DNA of 64,000 nt from NCBI RefSeq assembly GCF_001899645.1, contig NZ_MKVV01000035.1, positions 101,263 through 165,262 of the forward strand, in the 5' to 3' direction. The stretch comes from Pseudonocardia sp. 73-21 (GTDB lineage: Bacteria > Actinomycetota > Actinomycetes > Mycobacteriales > Pseudonocardiaceae). Positions 9,627 through 18,382 of the stretch are shown in pieces. Under the pieces are notes generated by a model. The model was not told the origin of the DNA. It was given only the letters and a program-made list of their open reading frames with translations, and ran no database searches. The translations under genes were made by a program, and so were the position numbers. How positions within the stretch are numbered: the first letter of the stretch is position 1; each line of letters begins with the position of its first letter.

Positions 9627-12010
9627 TTGAGCGAGACCGATCTCGTCAGCACCGGAGCCCCCCGCAAGCGTGGAGGCCTCACCGGAATGGTGTTGGCGGA
9701 GCTCCGCCAGCTGGCCGGGGAACTGAAGATCCCCGACACCACGGGGATGCGCAAGGGCGATCTCATCGCCGCCATCAAGGAGCGTCAGGCCTCCGGCTCG
9801 GCCGGCTCGGCGCAGCTGTCGCTGGCGGAGAGCGGCGCGGCCGAGAAGGCCACCGCGCCCGCGGCGGAGACCTCCGCCGCCCCGGTGACCAGCCCGGACG
9901 CCGCTCCCGCGGCCACGGCGGAGACCTCCGCCGCCCCGGTGGCCAGCCCGGACGCCGCTCCCGCGGCCGAGGTCAGCACCCCTGCCCCGCGACGCCGTCG
10001 CGCCGCGTCGCGCCCCGCGGGCGCCCCGGACCCGCAGCCCGCCGCCGCGCCGGCCGCGGCCGCGGCGCCGGCCGCCGACAACACCCCCGCGCCCGTGGCC
10101 GACGCGCCCGCCGCCGAGGTGGCCGCCACCAACGGCGCCGCCACCAATGGCGCCGCCACCAACGGCGCCGCCACCAACGGTGCGGCGCCCACGGCCGAAG
10201 ACGCCCCCGAGTCGGTCCCCGAGACCGGTGGCCGTCGTTCCCGGCAGCGCCGCAGCCGCGGTGAGCAGAGCGGCGCGGCCCAGAGCGGCGCCGCCCAGAA
10301 CGGTGCCGCCCCGAACGGTGTCACCCAGAACGGGTCCGCGGCTCCGGCCGAGACGGCTAGCGAGACCGTGGCGGCGTCCACCGACACCGCCGGCGACACC
10401 GACCGCCCGCAGCGCGGCGAGGGCCGCCGCAACGGTGGCGAGAACCGCAACGGTGGCGAGAACCGCAACGGTGGCGAGAACCGCAACGGTGGCGAGAACC
10501 GCAACGTGGCGAGAACCGCAACGGTGGCGAGAACCGCAACGACGGTGCCCGCAACGACCGGGGCAACGGCCGCAACGGTGGCGATACCCGCAACCAGGAC
10601 GGCAACCGCAACGGCGGCGGCGACCGCAACGGGGGCGGCGACAACCGCACCCAGGACCGCAACCAGGACGCCAACCGCAACCAGGACGCGAACCGGGGCC
10701 CCCGCGACAACCGCCCGGACGACGACGGTGACGAGGAGGGCGGTGGCCGTCGTGGCCGCCGCTTCCGCGACCGTCGCCGCGGCCGGGACCGGGGCGACCG
10801 TGCGGCCGGTGGCGGTCAGGGCAACGGTGGCCAGGGCAACGTCGACACCGAGGTGCGCGACGGCGACGTCCTGCTCCCCGTCGCCGGCATCATCGACGTG
10901 CTGGACAACTACGCGTTCGTCCGCACGACCGGCTACCTGTCCGGGCCCACCGACGTCTACGTGTCGCTGTCGGTCGTGCGCAAGTACGGCCTGCGTCGCG
11001 GTGACGCCATCACCGGTGCGGTGCGCGAGCCCCGCGAGGGCGAGCAGTCGCGCCAGAAGTTCAACCCGCTGGTGCGCGTCGACTCGATCAACGGCCAGGA
11101 CCCCGAGACGCTGAAGAACCGTCCGGAGTTCACCAAGCTCACGCCGCTCTACCCCAATGAGCGCCTGCGTCTGGAGACCGAGCCGAGCAAGCTCACCACG
11201 CGCGTGATCGACCTGGTCATGCCGATCGGCAAGGGGCAGCGTGCGCTGATCGTGTCGCCGCCCAAGGCCGGCAAGACCATGATCATGCAGTCGATCGCCA
11301 ACGCGATCACCACGAACAACCCCGAATGCCACCTCATGGTCGTCCTCGTGGACGAGCGGCCGGAGGAGGTCACCGACATGCAGCGGTCGGTGAAGGGCGA
11401 GGTCATCGCGTCCACGTTCGACCGCCCGCCGTCGGACCACACCACGGTCGCCGAGCTGGCCATCGAGCGCGCGAAGCGCCTGGTCGAGATGGGCCACGAC
11501 GTCGTCGTGCTGCTCGACTCGATCACGCGGCTGGGCCGGGCCTACAACCTGGCCGCGCCCGCGTCGGGCCGGATCCTCTCCGGTGGTGTCGACTCCACGG
11601 CGCTCTACCCGCCGAAGCGCTTCCTCGGCGCCGCGCGCAACATCGAGGACGGGGGCTCGCTCACCATCTTCGCCACGGCGCTCGTGGAGACCGGGTCCAC
11701 GATGGACACGGTGATCTTCGAGGAGTTCAAGGGCACCGGCAACGCCGAGCTGAAGCTGGACCGCAAGATCGCCGACAAGCGGGTCTTCCCCGCCATCGAC
11801 ATCGACGCGTCCGGCACCCGCAAGGAGGAGCTGCTGCTCTCGCCCGACGAGCTGGCGGTCACCGTCAAGCTCCGCCGGGTGCTCGCGGCCCTCGACGACC
11901 AGCAGGCCCTCGACCTGGTGCTGGGTCAGCTCAAGAAGACCCGCACCAACATCGAGTTCCTCATGCAGGTGGCGAAGAACTCGCCGGGCACCACCGGTAC
12001 CGAGGACTGA
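9627..12010 (+). CDS. rho: Transcription termination factor Rho, frameshifted as read
   Basis: Rho is a hexameric RNA-dependent ATPase that ends transcription. It starts at TTG 9627 after the ribosome site AGGAAGGA. The Rho N-terminal domain (about 1-45) is followed by a long actinobacterial insertion rich in A, P, T, then R, N, G, D. It includes an 18-residue duplication (DNA 9864-9971), an ATNGA repeat (about 10126-10185) and six RNGGEN repeats (10428-10534). The RNA-binding and ATPase domains follow from about 10853, with Walker A PPKAGKT and [13 protein letters not shown]. The fifth RNGGEN repeat lacks one G (GCAACGTGGC at 10501-10510), which moves the frame from the first part to the second. 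Both halves are otherwise clean. A sequencing slip, a real mutation or frameshift expression could explain it. Confidence 0.9.
9864..9971 (+). repeat. 54-bp tandem duplication in rho
   Basis: Two consecutive 54-bp units (9864-9917, 9918-9971) encode [18 protein letters not shown] and a near copy, [18 protein letters not shown]. They lie in the low-complexity insertion of Rho and keep the frame. Confidence 0.85.
10428..10534 (+). repeat. 18-bp tandem repeat in rho with a 1-bp deletion
   Basis: Unit CGCAACGGTGGCGAGAAC (RNGGEN). Four perfect copies run from 10428 to 10499, then a 17-bp copy (10500-10516) lacks one G, then one more perfect copy follows (10517-10534). The short copy is exactly where the rho frame breaks. 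Confidence 0.92.
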
Positions 12011-12025
12011 CCGTCGGCAGCCCCG

Positions 12026-12066
12026 CGAACGGGCCGGTCCGCCACCACGGCGGGCCGGCCCGTTCG
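12026..12066 (+). terminator. rho terminator hairpin
   Basis: Perfect 12-bp arms CGAACGGGCCGG (12026-12037) and CCGGCCCGTTCG (12055-12066), with a further inner stem CCGCC/GGCGG. It begins 15 bp after the rho stop and has no U tract. Confidence 0.8.
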
Positions 12067-12994
12067 GCGTGGGCCTGGTGCGCGGCGGTCCTGCCGCTCG
12101 CCGGCTGCGCGATGTCGGTCCCGGGCGTCCCGTCGTTCGTCGCGGCGACCTCGGCCCGTTCGTCGTCGACCCCCGCTCCGCGGCCGGCCGCGGTCGTGCT
12201 GGTGGCCGCCGGGGACATCGCCTGCCCGCCCGGCCGCGCTGCCGCCGACCGGGACTGAGGTCAGCAGACCACCGCCGGCCTGATCGCGGGCCTGCAGCCC
12301 ACGGCGGTGCTGCCCCTGGGCCACGACCAGTACGAGGACGGCGCGAAGGACGAGTTCGCCTCCTCCGACGCGAGCCGGGGCCGGTTCCTCGACATCACCC
12401 ACCCCGTCGTCGGCAACCACGAGTACCAGAAGCCCGGCGCCACCGGTTACGTCGACTGCTTCGGCGACCGGGCCGGCCCACCCGGCCAGGGCTGGTAGGA
12501 CACCGACGTGGGCGGCTGGCGGGTGCTCGTGCTCACCTCCGAGTGCGACGAGATCGGCGGCTGCCGCGACGGCTCCGACGAGGGGCGGTGGCTGGCCGGT
12601 CAACCGGCCGCCGGCACGCCGCGCTGCACGCTCGCCGCGTGGCACCGGCCGCGGTTCTCCTCCGGCGAGGAGCACGGCGACCACCAGCCGGTCGCCCCGC
12701 TGTGGGCGCAGCTGCAGAAGGCCGGTGTGGACGTCGTCCTGAACGGGCACGGCCACCTACGAACGCCTCGCGCCGCAGGACGCGTCGGGGAAGGCGGACC
12801 GGCGCGGGCCCGTCGAGTTCGTCGTCGGCACCGGCGGTGACAGCCTGCGCGGCTTCCGCGATCCCGCGCCGAACAGCAGGCTCCGCTGGCCGGACTCGTT
12901 CGGGGTGCTGGCGATGACCCGGCGCCCCGACGGTCACGACTGGCGGTTCGTCGGCGCACCCGACGTCGACAGCGGCACGGCCACCTGCCGATAG
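12067..12994 (+). pseudogene. Decayed secreted metallophosphoesterase
   Basis: The translated order matches an alkaline-phosphatase-like metallophosphoesterase: a lipobox-like PLAGC, VAAGDIACP, PTAVLPLGHDQYEDG, VVGNHEYQKPGATGY, ECDEIGGC, WHRPRFSSGEEHG, VVLNGHGH, then TYERLAPQD, FVVGTGGDSLRGF and a normal end at TAG 12992. It is broken in several ways: in-frame TGA 12256-12258, in-frame TAG 12496-12498 (where a Tyr codon is expected after GW), and an apparent 2-bp loss at about 12757 that splits GH.H from TYER. The metal motif GDNQYEDG has become GHDQYEDG. No start codon is evident. It would have been an exported lipoprotein phosphatase. Confidence 0.85.
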
Positions 12995-13099
12995 GGCGCG
13001 GGAACATCGGCGGGGGCCGGATGGTTCAATGACACGTCACGCTCCGGCTCCGGTTCACCCCTCCCACGGGGACCCGGCGCCACATCGAGAGGAACCACC

Positions 13100-13315
13100 G
13101 TGCGTCAGGGCATTCACCCCCAGTACGTCGACACCCAGGTCACCTGCGGTTGCGGCAACCAGTTCACCACCCGCAGCACGAAGGCCAACGGTGCGATCAC
13201 CGTCGAGGTCTGCTCCGCCTGCCACCCGTTCTACACCGGCAAGCAGAAGATCCTCGACGCCGGCGGTCGCGTCGCCCGCTTCGAGGCTCGCTACGGCAAG
13301 CGCGCGGGCAAGTAG
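13100..13315 (+). CDS. rpmE: Ribosomal protein bL31
   Basis: 71 residues, large-subunit protein L31. It carries the zinc-type cysteine set C16, C18, C38 and C41 (VTCGCGN and VCSACHPFY), so it is the C+ paralogue. The frame starts at GTG 13100 with GAGAGGAACC upstream. The end [16 protein letters not shown] is typical. Its place between rho and prfA is the conserved order of many bacteria. A hairpin follows at 13324-13355. Confidence 0.95.
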   Translation: MRQGIHPQYVDTQVTCGCGNQFTTRSTKANGAITVEVCSACHPFYTGKQKILDAGGRVARFEARYGKRAGK

Positions 13316-13323
13316 CTTCACCC

Positions 13324-13355
13324 ACGGCGCTCACTCCCTCGGGGGTGGGCGCCGT
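13324..13355 (+). terminator. rpmE terminator hairpin
   Basis: ACGGCGC (13324-13330) pairs with GCGCCGT (13349-13355). A C-rich/G-rich inner segment (CACTCCC with GGGGGTG) can extend the stem. It starts 8 bp after the rpmE stop. Confidence 0.65.
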
Positions 13356-13377
13356 CCGCATGTTCGGAGGAGTCCAC

Positions 13378-13403
13378 GTGAGCGAGCTTGCGAGCTCACC
13401 ATT
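13378..13403 (+). repeat. GTGAGCGA-type palindromic element before prfA
   Basis: GTGAGC (13378-13383) pairs with GCTCAC (13394-13399) around GAGCTTGCGA. The element resembles the first bases of thrC at 7307 over about 26 bp, and prfA itself begins GTGAGCGCACCATCC. It looks like a small dispersed element associated with gene starts. Confidence 0.5.
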
Positions 13404-13454
13404 CAACGCAGCAGCGGCGCGAACGCGCTCGACGAGCGTCAGCGAGGAGGGCAC

Positions 13455-14519
13455 GTGAGCGCACCATCCGTCGACGCGCTGCTCATGGAGCACGCCGAGC
13501 TGGAGCGCGCGCTCGCCGACCCCTCGGTGCACGCCGATGCGGGCGCGGCCAAGAAGCTGGGCCGCCGCTACGCCGAGTTGGGCCAGGTGGTCGGCGCCGC
13601 GAAGGAGCTGGCGGCCGTCCGGGAGGACGAGGCCGCCGCCCGCGAGCTGGCCGACGAGGACCCGTCGTTCGCCGCCGAGGCCGAGGCCCTCGCGGCCCGC
13701 ATCCCCGCGCTGGAGACGAAGCTCGCGGAGCTGCTCGTCCCGCGCGACCCGCACGACGGCGATGACGTCGTGATGGAGGTCAAGTCGGGGGAGGGCGGCG
13801 ACGAGTCGGCGCTGTTCGCCGGCGACCTCGTGCGCATGTACACGCGCTACGCCGAGCGTCGCGGATGGAAGGTCGAGGTCCTCGACTCCACGCCCAGCGA
13901 CCTCGGCGGCGTCAAGGACATCACGATGGTGGTGCGCTCACGCGGCACCGACCCCGACGGTGTCTGGTCGGCGCTGAAGTTCGAGGGCGGCGTGCACCGC
14001 GTGCAGCGGGTGCCGGTCACGGAGTCGCAGGGGCGCATCCACACCTCGGCCGCCGGGGTGCTCGTCTACCCCGACACCGGGGAGGACGCCGACGTCGAGA
14101 TCGACGGGAAGGACCTGCGCGTCGACGTGTTCCGCTCGTCGGGCCACGGCGGGCAGAGCGTCAACACCACCGACTCGGCCGTGCGCATCACGCACCTGCC
14201 CACCGGGCTCGTGGTGAGCTGCCAGAACGAGCGCTCCCAGCTACAGAACCGGGCGCGGGCGATGGAGGTGCTGCGGTCGCGGCTGCAGGCCCTGCACGAG
14301 GCCGAGCTCGAGGCCACCGCGTCGGAGGAGCGCCGCTCGCAGGTGCGCACCGTCGACCGCTCCGAGCGCATCCGCACCTACAACTTCCCGGAGAACCGCA
14401 TCTCCGACCACCGCGTCGGCTACAAGGCCCACAACCTGAGCACGGTGCTCGACGGCGATCTGGACGGCGTGCTCGAGGCCCTGTCCTCCGCCGATCGCGC
14501 CTCCCAGCTGGCGTCGTGA
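13455..14519 (+). CDS. prfA: Peptide chain release factor 1
   Basis: 354 residues. It recognises UAA/UAG stop codons and triggers peptide release. The stop-codon reading motif PxT is present as PVT (187-189), and the peptidyl-transferase motif GGQ is at 232-234 in [17 protein letters not shown]. Length is normal. GTG 13455 follows a GGAGGGC ribosome site; the spurious GTG at 13378 is out of frame. The GGQ glutamine is the substrate of PrmC, encoded next. Confidence 0.96.
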   Translation: MSAPSVDALLMEHAELERALADPSVHADAGAAKKLGRRYAELGQVVGAAKELAAVREDEAAARELADEDPSFAAEAEALAARIPALETKLAELLVPRDPHDGDDVVMEVKSGEGGDESALFAGDLVRMYTRYAERRGWKVEVLDSTPSDLGGVKDITMVVRSRGTDPDGVWSALKFEGGVHRVQRVPVTESQGRIHTSAAGVLVYPDTGEDADVEIDGKDLRVDVFRSSGHGGQSVNTTDSAVRITHLPTGLVVSCQNERSQLQNRARAMEVLRSRLQALHEAELEATASEERRSQVRTVDRSERIRTYNFPENRISDHRVGYKAHNLSTVLDGDLDGVLEALSSADRASQLAS

Positions 14520-14535
14520 TGCGCCTCCGGCGCCC

Positions 14536-14575
14536 GTGCGCGGAAAACAGTGCCGGGGCCCTGATTTCCGCGCAC
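14536..14575 (+). terminator. 40-bp palindrome, copy 1 (family A)
   Basis: Arms GTGCGCGGAAAACAG (14536-14550) and CTGATTTCCGCGCAC (14561-14575). It is the same length as copies at 48157-48196 and 55147-55186. It lies between prfA and prmC and is probably a terminator or a repeated palindrome with that role. Confidence 0.75.
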
Positions 14576-14607
14576 GACCCCGGGCCGGTACTGCGGCCGG
14601 CAGTGCG

Positions 14608-15468
14608 ATGAGCCGCCAGCCGCTGCGGCTGGCCATCGCCGAGGCCGAGCGCATGCTCGCCGAGTGCGGGGTGTCGTCGCCCCGCTTCGACGCCGAGACC
14701 CTCGCCGCGCACGTCGTCGGGGTGGAGCGCAGCAAGCTGATGATGCACCCGCTCGTCGACCCGCCGGTGGTGGAGGAGCTGCGCAAGCTCGTCGTCCGGC
14801 GGGCGTCCCGCGAGCCGCTGCAGCACCTGCTCGGCACGGCCGTGCTCGGGCCGGTCGAGGTGGCGGTCGGACCGGGGGTGTTCACCCCGCGACCGGAGAC
14901 CGAGCTGCTGCTGGAGTGGGGGCTCACGGCGATCGCGGACGTGCCGTCGCCGCTGGTGGTGGACCTGTGCACCGGCTCGGGGGCGCTCGCGCTCGCTGTC
15001 GCCGCCTCGCGTCCGGACGCCGTGGTGCACGCCGTCGAGGCCGACGCCGGTGCGCTGACGTGGGCGCAGCGCAACATCGCCGCGCACGGCGGCACCGTCA
15101 CGCTGCACGCGGCCGACGTGCGCTGGACCGACCTGCTCATCGAGCTGGAGTCCCACGTCGACCTCGTGCTGTGCAACCCGCCCTACGTGCCCGACCACAC
15201 GCCGGTGCCCCCGGAGGTCGAGGACTGGGACCCCCACGGCGCGGTGTTCGGGGGCCCGGACGGCCTGGAGATCATCCGAGCCGTCATCGGCGCGTCCGCC
15301 GGCCTGCTGCGCTACGGCGGCCACCTGGCCATCGAGCACGACGACACCCATGGCGAGGCCGTGCCCGCGCTGCTGCGCCGCCGCCGGGTGCTCACCGACG
15401 TCGAGGAGCACACCGACCTCAACGGCCGGCCCCGCTTCGCCACCGCCCGGCGGCTTCCCCAGGCCTGA
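14608..15468 (+). CDS. prmC: Release factor glutamine methyltransferase
   Basis: 286 residues. It methylates the GGQ glutamine of release factors with S-adenosylmethionine. The helical N-terminal domain (1-75) precedes the Rossmann methyltransferase domain. The substrate glutamine-binding motif NPPY is at 190-193, the SAM loop is VVDLCTGSGALALAV, and the PRPETE motif (95-100) is typical of the family. ATG 14608 gives a full-length protein. Its partner substrate prfA is directly upstream, separated by the 40-bp palindrome. Confidence 0.95.
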   Translation: MSRQPLRLAIAEAERMLAECGVSSPRFDAETLAAHVVGVERSKLMMHPLVDPPVVEELRKLVVRRASREPLQHLLGTAVLGPVEVAVGPGVFTPRPETELLLEWGLTAIADVPSPLVVDLCTGSGALALAVAASRPDAVVHAVEADAGALTWAQRNIAAHGGTVTLHAADVRWTDLLIELESHVDLVLCNPPYVPDHTPVPPEVEDWDPHGAVFGGPDGLEIIRAVIGASAGLLRYGGHLAIEHDDTHGEAVPALLRRRRVLTDVEEHTDLNGRPRFATARRLPQA

Positions 15469-15472
15469 GTTC

Positions 15473-15486
15473 TAGGCTGCCCCCCG
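15473..15486 (+). promoter_or_regulatory. tsaC leaderless promoter box
   Basis: TAGGCT at 15473-15478 lies 7 bp before GTG 15486, so the transcript would begin at or just before the start codon. It is within 5 bp of the prmC stop. Confidence 0.45.
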
Positions 15487-16133
15487 TGCCAACGACCTTC
15501 GACTGCTCCGACCCGGACGCCCGCACCGACGGACTCGCCTCGGCGGCCCGCACCGTGCGCACCGGTCGGCTCGTCGTCCTGCCCACCGACACCGTGTACG
15601 GGCTGGGCTGCGACGCCTTCTCCGCCGCCGCGGTCCGCGGCCTGCTCGCCGCGAAGAACCGCGGCCCGGACATGCCCGTGCCCGTGCTCGTCGGCTCCTG
15701 GTCCACGATCGACGGCCTGGTGCTCGGCGTGCCGAAGGCCGCCCGCGACCTCATCGAGGCGTTCTGGCCGGGCGGGCTGTCGATCGTGCTGCCGCACGCG
15801 CCGTCGCTGTCGTGGGACCTCGGTTCCACCAAGGGCACGGTGATGCTGCGCATGCCGCTGCACCCGGTGGCCCTGGAGCTGCTGCGCGACGTGGGCCCGA
15901 TGGCCGTGTCCAGCGCGAACGTGTCCGGCCGTCCGCCGGCCACCACGGCCGCCGAGGCGGTCGGGCAGCTGGGCGACCGGGTCGGGGTGTACCTCGACGG
16001 CGGTCCGTCCGGCGAGCCGGTCGCGTCCACGATCGTCGACCTGACGGGCGACACCCCCCGCGTCCTGCGCGAGGGCGCGGTCACCCGCGACGAGGTGGCG
16101 AAGGTCCTGGGCCAGGAGGTCCTGACCGCCTGA
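15486..16133 (+). CDS. tsaC: L-threonylcarbamoyladenylate synthase
   Basis: 215 residues of the YrdC/Sua5 fold. It makes threonylcarbamoyl-AMP from threonine, bicarbonate and ATP for the t6A37 tRNA modification. Motifs include VVLPTDTVYGLGCDAF, AAKNRGPDMPVPVLV and the SSANVSGRPPAT loop. There is no C-terminal Sua5 domain, so it is the short form. It follows prmC by 17 bp, the usual actinobacterial order. Confidence 0.93.
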   Translation: MPTTFDCSDPDARTDGLASAARTVRTGRLVVLPTDTVYGLGCDAFSAAAVRGLLAAKNRGPDMPVPVLVGSWSTIDGLVLGVPKAARDLIEAFWPGGLSIVLPHAPSLSWDLGSTKGTVMLRMPLHPVALELLRDVGPMAVSSANVSGRPPATTAAEAVGQLGDRVGVYLDGGPSGEPVASTIVDLTGDTPRVLREGAVTRDEVAKVLGQEVLTA

Positions 16134-16294
16134 CCTCCCCGTACGCCGCCGCCTGGTGCCGTATCGGCCGTGATCGTCGTGCGCCGCACGTGGTGGCCCT
16201 GCCGAGGGCGGCGGGGTGCGGTGGGCGCCGATCATGACGACTCGTCGCTCGCCCCCCGGCAGGCGACGCCGAGCCCCGCCGTGATGAGCACCTG

Positions 16295-16990
16295 TCAGGT
16301 GGGGAGGCCGGCCTGCGTGCCGATCCGCTCCACCGCGTCCGCGAACAGCGCCTCGTGGTCGGCCACCACGTTGTGGGCGTGGCCGAACAGCTCGAAGGTG
16401 AGCAGGCCGAAGAGGCTCGACCAGGCGTAGACGGCGCGGGCCGCCACCGACCCGGTGGGGTCGTCCGGCAGGTCGATCATCGCCGCCAGGCCGGGGGAGA
16501 GGGCCGCGTCGGCGCCCGAGCCGTCCGACGTCGCGTCGACGGCGCCGGTCCGGACGCCGTCGGCCAGGATCCCGGCGAGGACGAGGTCCACGCGGGAGGC
16601 CGGTTCGATCGTGGCCTCCGGTGCGGCGTAACCGGGCACGGGGGAGCCGTAGACCAGTGCGTACTCGTGGGGACGGGTCACGGCCCACGTCCGGATCGTG
16701 GTGCACACCGCGCGCCAGCGGCCCCGCAGGTCGTCGCGGGCGAGTGCCGCGTCGGCCTGCTCGGCGGCCTCGCCCAGCGCGTTGTAGGCGTCGATGATCA
16801 ACGCCGTGAGCAGCTCGTCGCGGCTGGGGAAGTAGCGGTAGACCGCGGAGCTGGCCATGCCCAGCTCGCGGGCCACGGCCCGCAGGGACAGGGCCGCCGC
16901 GCCGTCGGACGCGAGGTGGGTGCGGGCCACCTCGGCGATCTCGCGGGTCAGCTCGGCGCGGACGCGGGCACGGGTTCCGGCGGCGCTCAT
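16295..16990 (-). CDS. TetR family transcriptional regulator
   Basis: 231 residues. The N-terminal TetR helix-turn-helix (about 10-60) has [32 protein letters not shown]. The C-terminal ligand domain ends with [26 protein letters not shown], as in the WHG-type TetR_C group. It is convergent with tsaC and divergent from glyA, with starts about 80 bp apart, so it could regulate itself and perhaps glyA. The ligand and targets are unknown. Confidence 0.9.
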   Translation of the reverse strand: MSAAGTRARVRAELTREIAEVARTHLASDGAAALSLRAVARELGMASSAVYRYFPSRDELLTALIIDAYNALGEAAEQADAALARDDLRGRWRAVCTTIRTWAVTRPHEYALVYGSPVPGYAAPEATIEPASRVDLVLAGILADGVRTGAVDATSDGSGADAALSPGLAAMIDLPDDPTGSVAARAVYAWSSLFGLLTFELFGHAHNVVADHEALFADAVERIGTQAGLPT

Positions 16991-17056
16991 GCGAGCACTG
17001 TACCGGCAGCAGAGCATTGCTCCGGGACCGCGCGCCGCGACACCTGGCGCAGCGGG

Positions 17057-17071
17057 TACCGTGGTCCATCG
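17057..17071 (+). promoter_or_regulatory. glyA -10 box, leaderless
   Basis: TACCGT at 17057-17062 lies 8 bp before GTG 17071. No ribosome site precedes the start, which fits a leaderless transcript. Confidence 0.4.
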
Positions 17072-18351
17072 TGACGACACCGTTCTGGGGCCCCGACTTC
17101 GACGCGCTTCAGCACCAGGACCCGGAGATCGCGGGAGTGGTGCTCGACGAGCTGGCCCGCCTGCGCGGCGGCCTGCAGCTCATCGCCAGCGAGAACCTCA
17201 CGAGCCCGGCCGTGCTGGCCGCCCTCGGGTCCACGCTGTCGAACAAGTACGCCGAGGGCTACCCCGGCCGCCGCTACTACGGCGGCTGCGAGGTCGTGGA
17301 CCGGGCCGAGGAGATCGGCAACGCGCGCACGAAGGAGCTCTTCGGCGCCGAGCACGCCAACCTGCAGCCGCACTCCGGCGCGTCGGCCAACTTCGCCGTC
17401 TACGGGGCGTTCACCCAGCCCGGCGACACGGTGCTCGCCATGGACCTCAAGCAGGGTGGTCACCTCACCCACGGCTCCAAGGTCAGCTTCTCCGGCAAGT
17501 GGTTCCACAACGTCAGCTACTCGGTCCGCCAGGACACCGAGCTGATCGACTACGACCAGGTCCGCGACCTGGCCCGCGAGCACCGGCCCAAGATGATCAT
17601 CGCCGGCGCCACCGCGTACCCGCGCCTGATCGACTTCAAGGCCTTCCGCGAGATCGCCGACGAGGTCGGCGCCATCCTCATGGTCGACGCGGCGCACTTC
17701 ATCGGCCTGGTGGCCGGCAAGGCCATCCCCTCGCCGGTGCCCTACGCCGACGTCGTCACGGCCACCACGCACAAGGTGCTGCGCGGCCCGCGCGGCGGCA
17801 TGATCCTCGCCCGCGAGGAGCACGCGAAGGCGATCGACAAGGCCGTCTTCCCGTTCTCGCAGGGCGGCCCGCTGATGCACGCCGTCGCGGCCAAGGCCGT
17901 CGCCATGCGCGAGGCGGCGCAGCCCGCCTACCAGGCCTACGCCACACAGGTGGTCGCCAACTCGCAGGCGCTGGCCAAGAGCCTCGAGGCGGAGGGCATG
18001 CGCGCGGTCTCCGGTGGCACCGACACCCACCTCTCGCTCATCGACCTGCGCCCCATCGGCGTCACCGGGGCGGACGCCGAGGAGCGTTCCGGGCTCGCCC
18101 GCATCACGCTCAACAAGAACGCCATCCCCTACGACCCGGCCCCGCCGATGAAGCCCTCGGGCCTGCGGGTGGGCTCGCCGAGCGTCACGACGCAGGGCAT
18201 GGTGGAGTCGGACATGGCGGAGATCGGGTCGCTGCTCGCGCGGGCGGTCAAGGCCGAGCACGGCACCGCCGCCGGCGATGCCGAGCTCGCCGCGGTCGCG
18301 GAGGCCGTGAGCGCGCTCGTTGCGCGGGCTCCCGCGTACCCCCGCTCCTGA
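17071..18351 (+). CDS. glyA: Serine hydroxymethyltransferase
   Basis: 426 residues. This PLP enzyme interconverts serine and glycine and loads one-carbon units on tetrahydrofolate. The PLP lysine is K235 in [14 protein letters not shown]; most relatives have T in place of this V. Other family marks are [28 protein letters not shown] and [15 protein letters not shown] 17071 gives the expected length; an upstream in-frame codon would add 18 residues without family character. Glycine and serine supply links it functionally to the neighbouring aspartate-family genes, but it has its own promoter. Confidence 0.95.
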   Translation: MTTPFWGPDFDALQHQDPEIAGVVLDELARLRGGLQLIASENLTSPAVLAALGSTLSNKYAEGYPGRRYYGGCEVVDRAEEIGNARTKELFGAEHANLQPHSGASANFAVYGAFTQPGDTVLAMDLKQGGHLTHGSKVSFSGKWFHNVSYSVRQDTELIDYDQVRDLAREHRPKMIIAGATAYPRLIDFKAFREIADEVGAILMVDAAHFIGLVAGKAIPSPVPYADVVTATTHKVLRGPRGGMILAREEHAKAIDKAVFPFSQGGPLMHAVAAKAVAMREAAQPAYQAYATQVVANSQALAKSLEAEGMRAVSGGTDTHLSLIDLRPIGVTGADAEERSGLARITLNKNAIPYDPAPPMKPSGLRVGSPSVTTQGMVESDMAEIGSLLARAVKAEHGTAAGDAELAAVAEAVSALVARAPAYPRS

Positions 18352-18382
18352 CCGTCGGAGGACCGCCATCGATCCCGCGGCC

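Noticed and set aside
10500-10516. Programmed -1/+1 ribosomal frameshifting signal in rho
   Set aside because: No slippery heptamer or strong downstream structure is evident; slippage in a tandem repeat or a base error is simpler.
9785-11497. Long Ala/Val-rich minus-strand frame opposite rho
   Set aside because: It is the antisense shadow of GC-rich, repeat-containing rho codons and has no family features.
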